Shown here: positions 1 to 7,911 of the stretch, one piece after another
How positions within the stretch are numbered: the first letter of the stretch is position 1
Layout: every line of letters begins with the position of its first letter
Source: Patescibacteria group bacterium
GTDB taxonomy: Bacteria > Patescibacteriota > Minisyncoccia > UBA6257 > UBA9933
NCBI GenBank assembly: GCA_030017615.1
Contig: JASEIG010000005.1
Coordinates: forward strand, 1-48,514
DNA: 48,514 nt
Reading direction: 5' to 3'
Program-made: the position numbers and the translations under genes
The notes under the pieces: generated by a model
Seen by the model: only the letters and a program-made list of their open reading frames with translations
What the model was told of the DNA's origin: nothing
Database searches by the model: none

Positions 1-6
1 CTTTAT

Positions 7-279
7 TTAAGCGGCTTTTTTGTTTGTATTTTCGGGATTATTTTTTCTGTATTTTTCAAGTATTTTAATGGAATTTTGTCTTGATTTCTCGGCTTGTTCT
101 TGCAAAATAATCCTATGTCTTTTCATTGTTTCATTATGTTCTTCCCATTCTTTGGGGGTAAGTTTTATTTTTCCTCCTTTTTCAGTCAGCTTGCAATAAT
201 TTCCTTCCGGGTCTTTTTTTCACTCGCCAAGGGGATATTTTTCTTTTTCCTGATTTTGAGGAAATGATTCAAATTTCAT
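7..279 (-). pseudogene. small ORF interrupted by an in-frame TGA
   Basis: Reading from the ATG at 279 gives 19 codons, then TGA at 222-220, then 70 more open codons to a TAA at 9-7. The two halves together would give a charged 91-codon product, with KEKYPLGE before the stop and KKDPEGNYCKLTEKGG after it. TGA would be a natural tryptophan here (TGG to TGA). TGA ends other genes in this window, such as the aminotransferase at 454, so recoding is unlikely and a nonsense mutation or sequencing error is the simplest reading. No family recognised. Its stop lies 6 nt from the window edge. Confidence 0.45.
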
Positions 280-410
280 ATTAATAATTATAAAATATTT
301 ATGCACAAAATCAATTTTTTTTCATTTATTAAAAGTAAAAAACAGTCGTCAATTACTTAAGTAAATTTGGAAACAGTAAAAATAAATAGATATTAATTAT
401 GTTGTTGAGT

Positions 411-439
411 TTGTTTAATTGGTTGAAGGGGATTATAAT
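411..439 (+). promoter_or_regulatory. sigma70-type promoter of the aminotransferase gene
   Basis: TTGTTT at 411-416, 17 bp spacer, TATAAT at 434-439. The ATG at 454 is only 14 nt after the -10 box, so the predicted transcript has a leader of a few nucleotides. No Shine-Dalgarno site is visible. Confidence 0.55.
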
Positions 440-453
440 TTTTAAACAAAACA

Positions 454-1653
454 ATGTTTTTCAGAACGCAAAAAATAAATCTTTCTTCTATAAAACAAAT
501 TGAATTATTAGCGTCAAAAATTCCCGACGTGGTTTCTTTGGCGCAGGGTATTCCGTCTTTTGACACTCCGGAAGTGGTAAAAAAAGCGGCGATAAAAGCT
601 TTAAATAACGGAAAAGTCGCGAAATATTCTCTGACGACGGGTATCCCGGAATTGCGGGAAACAATAGAACAAAAGTTGGCGGAGGAAAATATGTATTACG
701 ATTTTGAAACTGAAATTATAGTTACCGCAGGGTCTATAGAAGCGATAACCGCGACTCTTATAACAGTGATTAACGACAAAAAAAATGAAGTCATTTTATT
801 TTCTCCAAGCTACGCTTCTTACGCGGAAGCGGTGAAGGTTGCCGGAGGAAAACCGGTATTCGTGAATTTGACAGAAAAAGAATACTGGAGAATAAATTTT
901 GAATTATTGGAAAAGAAAATAACCAAATCAACCGCGGCGATTTTATTTTGCAATCCGAACAATCCCACGGGAACAATATTTCCGAAAGAAGATTTGATGA
1001 AAATAGGCAAATTAGCGCAAAAGAAAAAATTTTTTATAATAAGCGACGAGGTTTATAAGGATTTTATTTATATTGACCAACGACCAACCCCGCTTTCTTC
1101 GGGGCAAGCAACCAACGACCGGCAATTTTTTTCATTAGCGGAGGAGCCGGAATTCCGAAAATTTACTGTTAGGATTTTCAGTTTATCAAAAGCGTACGCG
1201 ATGACCGGCTGGAGAATCGGATTTTTGCACAGCGATGAAGAAATAACAAGGGAAATTTTAAAAACGCACGATTCTTTGGTAACTTGCGCGCCGGTTATTT
1301 CACAGTGCGCGGCTTTGGCCGCTTTGGATTACGCCGACAATGAAATTATAAATTTTAGAAATGAGTTTAATAAGAGAAGAAAGATTGTTTGCGATTATTT
1401 AGACGAATTGTCGTCGTTTTTTTCATATCAAAAGCCAAACAGTTCTTATTTTGTTTTTCCGAAATTACTGCCAAAGAGAGATTCTTGGAAATTTTCTTTG
1501 GAACTTTTGGAAAAGGCGCGCGTGGCGGTGGTGCCCGGGGCGGCTTTTGGCCCGAGCGGGGAAGGCTATATCAGAATATCGTTTGGAAGAAGCGAAAAGG
1601 ATATACACGAAGCATTTAGGCGAATTAAGTTGTATTTCAATCATCAATTATGA
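454..1653 (+). CDS. class I/II aminotransferase (aspartate aminotransferase family)
   Basis: A 399-residue fold-type I PLP aminotransferase, close to the usual family length. The NPNNPTG loop is at residues 167-173, the SDEVY motif follows, and the SLSKAYAMTGWRIGF block carries the PLP Schiff-base lysine at K246. The GEGYIRISFG motif near the end holds the conserved substrate-carboxylate arginine. The exact amino donor cannot be read from the sequence. Residues about 207-223 (QRPTPLSSGQATNDRQ) have no family counterpart and are encoded by a heptamer-repeat element with a small CCCCG/CGGGG hairpin. The stop TGA overlaps the ATG of the next gene (ATGA), so the two are translationally coupled. 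The promoter is at 411-439 and the start is the first ATG after it. Confidence 0.9.
   Translation: MFFRTQKINLSSIKQIELLASKIPDVVSLAQGIPSFDTPEVVKKAAIKALNNGKVAKYSLTTGIPELRETIEQKLAEENMYYDFETEIIVTAGSIEAITATLITVINDKKNEVILFSPSYASYAEAVKVAGGKPVFVNLTEKEYWRINFELLEKKITKSTAAILFCNPNNPTGTIFPKEDLMKIGKLAQKKKFFIISDEVYKDFIYIDQRPTPLSSGQATNDRQFFSLAEEPEFRKFTVRIFSLSKAYAMTGWRIGFLHSDEEITREILKTHDSLVTCAPVISQCAALAALDYADNEIINFRNEFNKRRKIVCDYLDELSSFFSYQKPNSSYFVFPKLLPKRDSWKFSLELLEKARVAVVPGAAFGPSGEGYIRISFGRSEKDIHEAFRRIKLYFNHQL
1074..1122 (+). repeat. heptamer-array element inside the aminotransferase gene
   Basis: Heptamers TGACCAA and CGACCAA (1074-1087), then a core with CCCCG...CGGGG pairing and GGCAAG, then CAACCAA and CGACCGG. 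The core CCCGCTTTCTTCGGGGCAAG closely matches CCCGATTTCTTTGAGGCAAG in the intergenic array at 7138-7250. It is in frame and adds a hydrophilic loop. Confidence 0.7.
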
Positions 1654-2465
1654 ATTTGGATAATTTTTATAAAAAAACAATTAAATTTTTTCTTAAATGG
1701 CTGGCAAAGTTTTATTTGGTTAAAAATAAGCCGTATATTATTGTTATAAGCGGAACAACAAACAGATATTGGGTGAGAGAAGAAATAGCGGGTATTTTAC
1801 GGGAGAGAAATTTTTTAGTTCGGACAAATAAGAAAAATTTTAACGCGGAAATTGGATTGCCGCTGTCTATTTTAGGGTTGTCTTCGGGCGAGAAAAAAAT
1901 TTCAAAATGGGCTGAAATTTTATGGCAGGCGGTAAAAATAAATACAAAAGAATATGCCGGAAAAGAATACCTTATTTTAGAAATGGCTATTGACCGTCCC
2001 GAAGATATGGATTATCTCACAGGCATAGTTAAGCCGCACACGGTGATATTGACGACAATCACAATGATTTATCGGGAGAATTTTGAGAATTTGGACGAGA
2101 TTGCGAATGAATACGCTAAATTAATAAAAACAATACCGTGGAACGGATTGCTTATTTTAAACGGGGACGACAAACGAATTAAAAAATTATCGGCTTTTTT
2201 TGACGGGAAAATTATTTATTGCGGGTTTGAGGAAGACGCGCATTTTAGAACCTTTGATATTAAAAAGGTTTTGGACGGACAGGAATTTAAAGTAGAAATA
2301 AAAAGAAAAGAAAAAGAAATTCGCGATTTTAAAATAAGAACTTTTGGAAAACACCACATTTATGCGGCGTTAGTTAGAGAAGCAATTGCGGATAATTTCA
2401 CAACTCCGGCCAAAGAATTTTTCGCAAAAATTTCAAAAGATCTTTTGGACGTGAGCGGGGAATAA
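1650..2465 (+). CDS. Mur ligase-like protein with degenerate P-loop, lacking the C-terminal domain
   Basis: 271 residues that follow the central ATPase domain of MurF-type ligases. GTTNRYWVREEI lies where GSNGKTTTKE is expected. NFNAEIGLPLSILGL matches the NFNNEIGLP block, LEMAIDRPEDM the EMGxxxxGDI block, LLILNGDD the VLNxDD block, and GKHHIYAALVREAIA the GxHNxxNALAA block. The Walker A lysine is absent, and so are the N-terminal UDP-binding and C-terminal ligase domains. Normal Mur ligases are about 450 residues. It is therefore unlikely to be a standard ligase; it may be a pseudoenzyme or a divergent enzyme with another substrate. It overlaps the aminotransferase stop by 4 nt. Confidence 0.65.
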   Translation: MNLDNFYKKTIKFFLKWLAKFYLVKNKPYIIVISGTTNRYWVREEIAGILRERNFLVRTNKKNFNAEIGLPLSILGLSSGEKKISKWAEILWQAVKINTKEYAGKEYLILEMAIDRPEDMDYLTGIVKPHTVILTTITMIYRENFENLDEIANEYAKLIKTIPWNGLLILNGDDKRIKKLSAFFDGKIIYCGFEEDAHFRTFDIKKVLDGQEFKVEIKRKEKEIRDFKIRTFGKHHIYAALVREAIADNFTTPAKEFFAKISKDLLDVSGE

Positions 2466-2542
2466 ATTAACTAATGAGACAAATAATCCGTAATCTAAAA
2501 TTGCCGGAATTACAGCGGTTTTTAAATAGGATATTATTAAAT

Positions 2543-2580
2543 TTTTTTAAGCGGCGCAATATATTACATCGCTTAAAAAA
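2543..2580. terminator. bidirectional terminator-like hairpin
   Basis: Arms TTTTTTAAGCG (2543-2553) and CGCTTAAAAAA (2570-2580) form an 11-bp stem with a 16-nt loop. The A/T tracts are inside the stem, so termination activity is plausible but not certain. It lies 78 nt after the Mur-like gene. Confidence 0.4.
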
Positions 2581-2637
2581 TAACACTAATTGTTAAAATA
2601 TAAAATATTAAATGTAAATTATTTATAATTTTTTGTT

Positions 2638-2657
2638 TGGCGCAATGCATCGCGCCA
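2638..2657. repeat. dispersed GGCGC palindrome
   Basis: TGGCGC and GCGCCA around an 8-nt centre. Related palindromes occur at 44677-44702 (TTTTGGCGCA...TGCGCCAAAA) and, imperfectly, near 33232. Confidence 0.45.
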
Positions 2658-2773
2658 TCAGGGCATAAAATTAATTTTAACAACCAACAACTGACAGCTA
2701 AAAACTAAAAATAAAAACTGCCAAATTATTTAAACTGGCGAATCGGCGGTTTTTGGGTTAATCTGTAAAAGTT

Positions 2774-4558
2774 ATGAAATTGGAAAATATAAGGAATTTT
2801 GCGATTATAGCGCATATAGATCATGGAAAATCCACCTTAGCTGACCGTTTTTTGGAAATCACAAAAACCGTTGACCCGCGCGAGATGAAGGCGCAATATC
2901 TTGACCAGCTTGAATTGGAAAGGGAAAGAGGAATTACAATTAAAATGGCGCCAGTCAGGATGAAATACAGTCTGACAACAAACGACCAACGACCAACGGC
3001 TGAAGAATATATTTTAAATCTTATTGATACTCCCGGACATCCCGATTTTGGGTATGAAGTTTCACGTGCTTTTAAAGCTGTTGAAGGAGCTATTTTATTA
3101 GTTGACGCGTCGCAAGGGATACAAGCTCAAACATTGGCAAATTATGAAATGGCGAAGAAAGCCGGTCTGAAAATTTTAGGAGCGGTAAATAAAATTGATT
3201 TGAATTCGCCGCAGATTGAAACTGTTTTGAAAGAAACGGCGGAATTATTGGAGTGTTCGCCGGATGAAATTTTTAAAATTTCCGGGAAAACCGGATTTGG
3301 AATTAAAGAGTTATTGGAAGCGGTTATAAAAAAATTGCCTTCGCCGGCATCAAAAGAAACTTATAATGAATTGTCGGCGCTTGTTTTTGATTCTTTATAT
3401 GACGACCATAAAGGCATAATCGCTTTTGTAAGAATTTTTGGCGGGGAATTTAAAGCGCATCAGGAAACGAAATTAATTGCCGTAAATGAAAGATTTAAAA
3501 TAAAAGAAGTGGGATTTTTTACTCCGCAAATGAAAGCAAACAGCAATATTCAAAAAGGAGAAATCGGATATATCGCGACGGGATTAAAAAATCCCGACCA
3601 ATTGCGGATAGGAGACACGATAGGAAACCGCGCTTTCGCGGGATATCAAGAACCGCAACCGAGAGTTTTTGTTTCGTTTTTCCCCGAAGACGGCGGTCAG
3701 TATGACGAGCTTAAAAAATCTTTTCAAAAATTGAAACTTAACGATGCGGCTTTAAAACTTGAGCCGGATTCAAACGAGGTTTTAGGCAGGGGATTTAAAG
3801 TCGGATTTTTAGGCAAACTTCATTTTGAAATTACCAGCCAGAGATTGGAAAAAGAGTTTGGAATTAAAACGGTGAACAGTTTCCCGTCCGTGTCATATAA
3901 AATCGGAACGAAACAGGGATATATTATTATAGAAAATCCAGCGGATTTGCCTGATGAATATATTGAAATTTGGGAGCTGATGATTGACCTTGAAATTTTA
4001 ACGCCCGCGGCGTATATGGGCAGTATTTTGAGCATAAAAGAATCTTTCAGAATGGGCGATATTGAAAGTCATAATTTAGGACAGAGAATTTTAATGAAAA
4101 CAAAAATGCCTTTAATGGAACTTATTTCTGATTTTGACGACCAATTGAAGTCGGCGACTCACGGTTTCGCCTCGTTTAGTTATTTTTTGACTGATTATAA
4201 AAAAGCCGACCTTGTGAAGATAGATGTTTATGTGGCGAAGGATTTGGTAATCGGGCTTTCGCGAATCGTGCCGAAAAATAAAATGGAATATGAAGCCAGA
4301 CAAATGGCGCAAAGATTGAAAGATTTGCTTCCTCAACAGCAATTTTCGCAAGCTATTCAGATTTCAGCGGGTTCGCGGATAATCGCGCGCGAGACCATTC
4401 CTGCTTTGCGCAAGGATGTTACGGGGTGTCTTTACGGAGGCGACAGGACCAGAAAAATGAAATTATGGAAAAAACAGAAAAAAGGAAAGAAAAAATTGTT
4501 AGAAATGGCAAAAGTAAACATTTCAGCGGATGTGTTTAAAGAATTACTTAAAAAATAG
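2774..4558 (+). CDS. lepA: elongation factor 4 (LepA), ribosomal back-translocase GTPase
   Basis: 594 residues, full length for LepA. It is a translational GTPase acting on stalled or mistranslocated ribosomes. The G1 motif AHIDHGKST is at residues 13-21, the G3 DTPGH at 85-89 and the G4 NKID at 139-142. The LepA-specific C-terminal domain is present, including GSRIIARETIPALRKDVTGC and YGGDRTRKMKLWKKQKKGKK. Residues about 67-76 (TTNDQRPTAE), just after the switch I region, are encoded by a heptamer array (2973-3000) and are an extra loop relative to the family as I know it. There is no Shine-Dalgarno site; the ATG is set by the canonical LepA N-terminus. Confidence 0.97.
   Translation: MKLENIRNFAIIAHIDHGKSTLADRFLEITKTVDPREMKAQYLDQLELERERGITIKMAPVRMKYSLTTNDQRPTAEEYILNLIDTPGHPDFGYEVSRAFKAVEGAILLVDASQGIQAQTLANYEMAKKAGLKILGAVNKIDLNSPQIETVLKETAELLECSPDEIFKISGKTGFGIKELLEAVIKKLPSPASKETYNELSALVFDSLYDDHKGIIAFVRIFGGEFKAHQETKLIAVNERFKIKEVGFFTPQMKANSNIQKGEIGYIATGLKNPDQLRIGDTIGNRAFAGYQEPQPRVFVSFFPEDGGQYDELKKSFQKLKLNDAALKLEPDSNEVLGRGFKVGFLGKLHFEITSQRLEKEFGIKTVNSFPSVSYKIGTKQGYIIIENPADLPDEYIEIWELMIDLEILTPAAYMGSILSIKESFRMGDIESHNLGQRILMKTKMPLMELISDFDDQLKSATHGFASFSYFLTDYKKADLVKIDVYVAKDLVIGLSRIVPKNKMEYEARQMAQRLKDLLPQQQFSQAIQISAGSRIIARETIPALRKDVTGCLYGGDRTRKMKLWKKQKKGKKKLLEMAKVNISADVFKELLKK
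2973..3000 (+). repeat. heptamer array inside lepA
   Basis: Four heptamers in a row: TGACAAC, AAACGAC, CAACGAC, CAACGGC. In frame, encoding TTNDQRPT. Confidence 0.65.
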
Positions 4559-4634
4559 AATTACGAATTACAAATTATGAGTAATAAAAATAAATTAACA
4601 GCGGAATTAAAAAACATCGCATAACTTAAAGAAA

Positions 4635-4663
4635 TTTTCAAATTCAAACAGAAAGGGTATAAT
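4635..4663 (+). promoter_or_regulatory. candidate promoter of the FtsB-like gene
   Basis: TATAAT at 4658-4663, with a weak -35 (TTTTCA, 4635-4640) at 17-bp spacing. The ATG at 4670 is 7 nt after the -10, implying a leaderless transcript. Confidence 0.4.
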
Positions 4664-4669
4664 GAAAAA

Positions 4670-4933
4670 ATGTGGAAACCGATAATCGCAGTATTGTTAG
4701 CTGTTTTTACAATAGCGCTTTTAACCAAGACCTATTTTTTATACAAAGAAAGCAGTGGACTGGAAAAAGAGCTTCTGGAATCGCAATCAAAAATAGAATC
4801 TTTAAATAAGGAAAATAACGATTTAAAATCCCAAGTGGATTATTTTTCAAAGCAGGAGAATGTTGAAAAAGAATTAAAAGCAAAATTTAATTACAAAAAT
4901 CCGGATGAAAAGATGATGATAATAGTGCCATAG
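4670..4933 (+). CDS. FtsB/DivIC-like septum formation initiator
   Basis: 87 residues: one transmembrane helix (about 4-22), a coiled coil (about 28-68, rich in Lys, Glu and Leu heptads), then the C-terminal NVEKELKAKFNYKNPDEKMMIIVP region that is characteristic of the DivIC/FtsB family. Such proteins bridge the division site membrane and the FtsQ/L complex. The size is typical. A TATAAT box ends 7 nt before the ATG. It is followed 28 nt later by a membrane-anchored SurA-like gene. Confidence 0.8.
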   Translation: MWKPIIAVLLAVFTIALLTKTYFLYKESSGLEKELLESQSKIESLNKENNDLKSQVDYFSKQENVEKELKAKFNYKNPDEKMMIIVP

Positions 4934-4961
4934 AATAAAATGGAATTATGAATTAAGAATT

Positions 4962-5543
4962 ATGAATATCAAAAAGATTATTTTTATTGTTGCCGCAGTT
5001 TTGATAATATCCGCAATCTTTATTTTGTATAAAGGATATTGGCCGGCGGCTTTCGTTGGTTTTCAGCCGATTACTTATGCGGAATTTCAGAAAGCTTACG
5101 GCGCGACAAGCCATTTTTATGAAAGCAGTTTAAAGCTTTATAACGAAGACCCTTTGCTTATACAGTCAGACGATGTGAAAAATGAGCTTAAGCGGGCGGT
5201 GCTAGATTCTTTAATTGAAAATAAAATTATTGACAAAGAATTGTCCAACAGATATAAGCCGGATGATTTGGAAAAAATAATCAGCGAAAAAATCGGAAAA
5301 ACAGACATGAATTTAAACGAAGTCCAGAAAGGTTCGGAAATTTTATACGGTCTTTCGCCCAAAGATTTTAAGGAAGTTGTTCTTATAACAAAAGCAAAGC
5401 AGGAGATTTTGGAAGGAAATCTTTTCGGCGAAAATAAAAATTACGATATATGGATTCATGAAGAAAAATTAAAATTAAAAGTGAAAATTTTTATTTCAAA
5501 TCTTTATTGGGATAAAGCGGAAGTAAAATTGAAAGCGGTATAA
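4962..5543 (+). CDS. membrane-anchored SurA N-terminal-like protein
   Basis: 193 residues: an N-terminal membrane anchor or signal (about 5-24) and a helical extracytoplasmic domain with ITYAEFQKAY near residue 36 and LKRAVLDSLIENKIIDKEL near 75-93. That pattern resembles the SurA/PpiC-chaperone N-terminal fold (SurA_N). No rotamase domain follows, so it would be chaperone-only if the assignment holds. It is likely co-transcribed with the FtsB-like gene, and a strong terminator follows. Moderate confidence; the fold is inferred from pattern. Confidence 0.55.
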   Translation: MNIKKIIFIVAAVLIISAIFILYKGYWPAAFVGFQPITYAEFQKAYGATSHFYESSLKLYNEDPLLIQSDDVKNELKRAVLDSLIENKIIDKELSNRYKPDDLEKIISEKIGKTDMNLNEVQKGSEILYGLSPKDFKEVVLITKAKQEILEGNLFGENKNYDIWIHEEKLKLKVKIFISNLYWDKAEVKLKAV

Positions 5544-5566
5544 AAATTTGATACTATATTAAGCAA

Positions 5567-5599
5567 GAAAAACACGATGCGTGAGGCTCGTGTTTTTTT
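5567..5599. terminator. bidirectional rho-independent terminator
   Basis: AAAAACACGA (5568-5577) pairs with TCGTGTTTTT (5588-5597), with a 10-nt loop. T-runs follow on both strands. It sits between the convergent SurA-like (+) and glycosyltransferase (-) genes. Confidence 0.8.
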
Positions 5600-5605
5600 G
5601 TCGCA

Positions 5606-5647
5606 ACCATTAATTACTATTTGCCAGTTACTAATTACTATTCACCG
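5606..5647. repeat. heptamer array at the 3' end of the glycosyltransferase gene
   Basis: Six heptamers, including ATTACTA, GTTACTA and ATTACTA. The reverse complement (TAGTAAT, TAGTAAC) matches the array at 7138-7250, so the two are inverted around the glycosyltransferase gene. It overlaps the gene's stop codon. Confidence 0.65.
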
Positions 5648-7135
5648 ATGTTTTGGCGTTACCCAAAATCCAAGCCTGAATTTTCCTCCGAGAGCCAAGC
5701 GTGTTTGAGCTTCAAGAGCGGGGAACGCGCCGAAAATTATCAAAGTGACGGGCATCAAAATCCATTGGATAAAATATAAAATATAATGTCTTTTTTTAAA
5801 CCATTCCGGTTTTGGCGGAAGAAATATGATACTTAATATGGCGGATGAAACCATCCCAATCATAGCGAAATTCATAATATAACCGGTTATTTTTGGAAGA
5901 CTGTATGAAAGAAGAGTAAATCTAAAATTGGCTCCGCCTAAAATAATAGAAAGCCATCCCAAACTAAAAATAATAAGAGTGTTGGTAGCCCAAGAATGAA
6001 ATCCTTCTATGTAATTAAAACTCCAGTACCATTTTTTAGCAAAAGGTATTTTCCTGTTTTTTCTAAATCCTTCCAAAAGATAAGGGATATTTTCACAGCC
6101 CCAGCCCCATCGGCGCTGTTGTTTGTATTGATTTATCATCGTTTGCCAAAATGTCGGAGCGACATTGGCGTCCATAGGAACCGGATAATTTATAGGAACA
6201 ACTCGCCAATCTCCGTTGTAATGAATATAACATTGCCAGAAAATTCGAGAATCTTCGGAAACGACATCGGTGTTCCAAAATCCGATTTCAACCAAAGCTT
6301 TAAACGGCATTGAGTGGGAAGAAAACGTGGTAAGACGATGCGGACGGGCTTGTTGAATCATATGCCAGAAAGTTGATGAAAAAGAAATAACGCGCGCCAG
6401 CGCGGGCGTTTCAAAAATATTATTTATAAAAAGCGGAACGGGCTGGTAGCTTGATCTTTGCGGGTGTTCGGCAGTTAAAAAATTATAAGTAAGTACCCCG
6501 AAATATTCCGGCAATACTTGCGTGTCTACATCAAAAACAGAAACTAAAATATTTTCGTAGGGGATGTTAAGCGGGTCTATAATTAATCTTTTAACTTCTT
6601 TGGCGGACCATGTTTCATTTGAACCTTTTCCGGGAATTTCATCGGGCAAGTTTTTGGGATGAATGGTAACGATAAGTTTGAAAAATTTGTCGGAAAATTC
6701 CCGCTCGATTTTTTTGGCGGTTTCGACGACTGAATCGGCTTGCTCTGAATTTTGTTGAAAAGCTCTTTCTTCAATCGCGAGCGCCACAATAAATTTGTCT
6801 TTTGGATAATTGGAATTTGCCAGAGCTGAAAAAGTTTCTTTTACAAGAGTATACGGCTCGTTATACATAGGAAAAATTATCAAATGATGTATGTCATGAA
6901 ATTTAAAACTTGAAATACGAAGCTTTTTCAGCCAATTTATTTCTAAATTTTTGCGGAGAGTTTTAAAAGTAATTCGCAAATGCAGAGAAAAATATATTGT
7001 TTTTAAGAACCAATAGATATCAAAAAGAATAATAAAAATAGCCGCTCCCGCGGGAATAAGCCAAGAAAAGAACACCATTGAAACTAATGTGCCCCACGAT
7101 AGAAAAGCGGGGAGCATTTCCCGATATCTGCTCAT
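5642..7135 (-). CDS. membrane-embedded family 2 glycosyltransferase
   Basis: 497 residues. N-terminal membrane helices (about 8-45), a cytosolic GT-A domain, and four C-terminal membrane helices (about 380-480). The catalytic signatures of processive GT2 enzymes are present: D202xD204 (DVDT) for the metal-nucleotide, E294-D295 (EDSR) as the likely catalytic base region, and QQRRW at 339-343. This resembles cellulose-synthase-like enzymes that polymerise and export a glycan. The sugar is unknown. Heptamer arrays in inverted orientation flank it, one starting at the stop codon and one only 2 nt from the start codon, so it may have arrived as cassette cargo. It is the only gene of its strand in this part of the window. 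Confidence 0.85.
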   Translation of the reverse strand: MSRYREMLPAFLSWGTLVSMVFFSWLIPAGAAIFIILFDIYWFLKTIYFSLHLRITFKTLRKNLEINWLKKLRISSFKFHDIHHLIIFPMYNEPYTLVKETFSALANSNYPKDKFIVALAIEERAFQQNSEQADSVVETAKKIEREFSDKFFKLIVTIHPKNLPDEIPGKGSNETWSAKEVKRLIIDPLNIPYENILVSVFDVDTQVLPEYFGVLTYNFLTAEHPQRSSYQPVPLFINNIFETPALARVISFSSTFWHMIQQARPHRLTTFSSHSMPFKALVEIGFWNTDVVSEDSRIFWQCYIHYNGDWRVVPINYPVPMDANVAPTFWQTMINQYKQQRRWGWGCENIPYLLEGFRKNRKIPFAKKWYWSFNYIEGFHSWATNTLIIFSLGWLSIILGGANFRFTLLSYSLPKITGYIMNFAMIGMVSSAILSIIFLPPKPEWFKKRHYILYFIQWILMPVTLIIFGAFPALEAQTRLALGGKFRLGFWVTPKHR

Positions 7136-7137
7136 AT

Positions 7138-7250
7138 TAGTAAATAGTAATTAGTAAATAAGAATTAGTAAATAGTAAATAATAATCAATAATAATAACT
7201 AATCCCGATTTCTTTGAGGCAAGCAACTAATAACTATAACCAATAATAGT
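7138..7250. repeat. long heptamer array with GGCAAG core
   Basis: About nine heptamers (TAGTAAA, TAGTAAT, TAGTAAA, TAAGAAT, ...), then a core CCCGATTTCTTTGAGGCAAG, then CAACTAA, TAACTAT, AACCAAT. The core is shared with the element inside the aminotransferase gene. Confidence 0.75.
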
Positions 7251-7302
7251 AGGCAAAATTATTGCAAAATGAAATTGTTTTGATAATATTAACTTGACTT
7301 AT

Positions 7303-7377
7303 GGCCCTATCGTCTAGCGGCCAGGACATCGCCCTTTCACGGCGAAAACAGGGGTTCGATTCCCCTTGGGGCTACCA
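7303..7377 (+). tRNA. tRNA-Glu (anticodon TTC)
   Basis: 75 nt with an encoded CCA end. The acceptor stem GGCCCTA pairs with TGGGGCT (including G-U pairs). The anticodon stem TCGCC/GGCGA encloses loop CTTTCAC with anticodon TTC. The T arm has GGGGTTCGATTCCCC. No neighbouring tRNA was found. Confidence 0.95.
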
Positions 7378-7460
7378 TAATGAGAATGTTTGAGGCGGAA
7401 TCTGTCATATTCATCAATATTTTTACAGTTCAATAAAATTTTGTATACTTAAATAAATAA

Positions 7461-7488
7461 TTGTTCAAAAATTTTTTTATGATATAAT
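7461..7488 (+). promoter_or_regulatory. promoter of the 7495 gene
   Basis: TTGTTC (7461-7466), 16-bp spacer, TATAAT (7483-7488). The ATG at 7495 is 7 nt after the -10, so transcription would begin at or beside the start codon. Confidence 0.6.
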
Positions 7489-7494
7489 TAAACA

Positions 7495-7902
7495 ATGGAT
7501 ATTCAAAACAACCAAAATCCGCAAAATACGGAAAATAAAATACCGGAACCTCCGCCGCTTGAAATAAATGTGAGAACAATGGAGTCTGATTTAAAAGCGT
7601 TTAAAGAAGGGGGCGGTGAATTGTCGGAAATAGGAACAAAAAAAGTTTTTACTCCGAGCCCAATGGAACAACAAAAACCGGAAAGCGGGATACCGGTATC
7701 CGGATATAGCGGGACGGAAAAGCCGATTTTTGAAACAACTAATTTGAGAAGTGTTTCGCAAGAGCAAAAAACTTCAATACAGGTTCAAAACGGTCTAAGC
7801 GCCGTAAAAATAACGTTATTTGTAATCGGGATTGTAATTGTCATAATTGGACTGGGTCTTTTAGGATATTATATTATATCTCCGATGATATTTAATAATT
7901 AA
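7495..7902 (+). CDS. tail-anchored hypothetical protein
   Basis: 135 residues. The N-terminal 95 residues are polar and proline-rich (PEPPPLEINVRTMESDLKAF near 18-37), probably disordered. A single hydrophobic helix (about 104-128) and a 6-residue tail follow, suggesting a C-terminal membrane anchor. The VRTMESDLKAF stretch resembles a motif I associate with CPR hypothetical proteins, but no function is known. It is followed 9 nt later by the DksA/TraR-type gene, so the two probably form one leaderless transcript. Confidence 0.7.
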   Translation: MDIQNNQNPQNTENKIPEPPPLEINVRTMESDLKAFKEGGGELSEIGTKKVFTPSPMEQQKPESGIPVSGYSGTEKPIFETTNLRSVSQEQKTSIQVQNGLSAVKITLFVIGIVIVIIGLGLLGYYIISPMIFNN

Positions 7903-7911
7903 AAATAAAAA

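Larger units (their letters stand above)
2466..2773. other. 308-bp intergenic region with two hairpins and a heptamer stretch
   Basis: No coding region seen. It holds a long hairpin at 2543-2580, a GGCGC palindrome at 2638-2657 and a short heptamer-like stretch (AACAACTGACAGC) near 2681-2705, just upstream of lepA. Confidence 0.6.

Noticed and set aside
7-279. UGA recoding (alternative genetic code)
   Set aside because: TGA ends clear genes at 1651-1653, 14461-14463 and others, at the expected C-termini, so the standard bacterial code is used.
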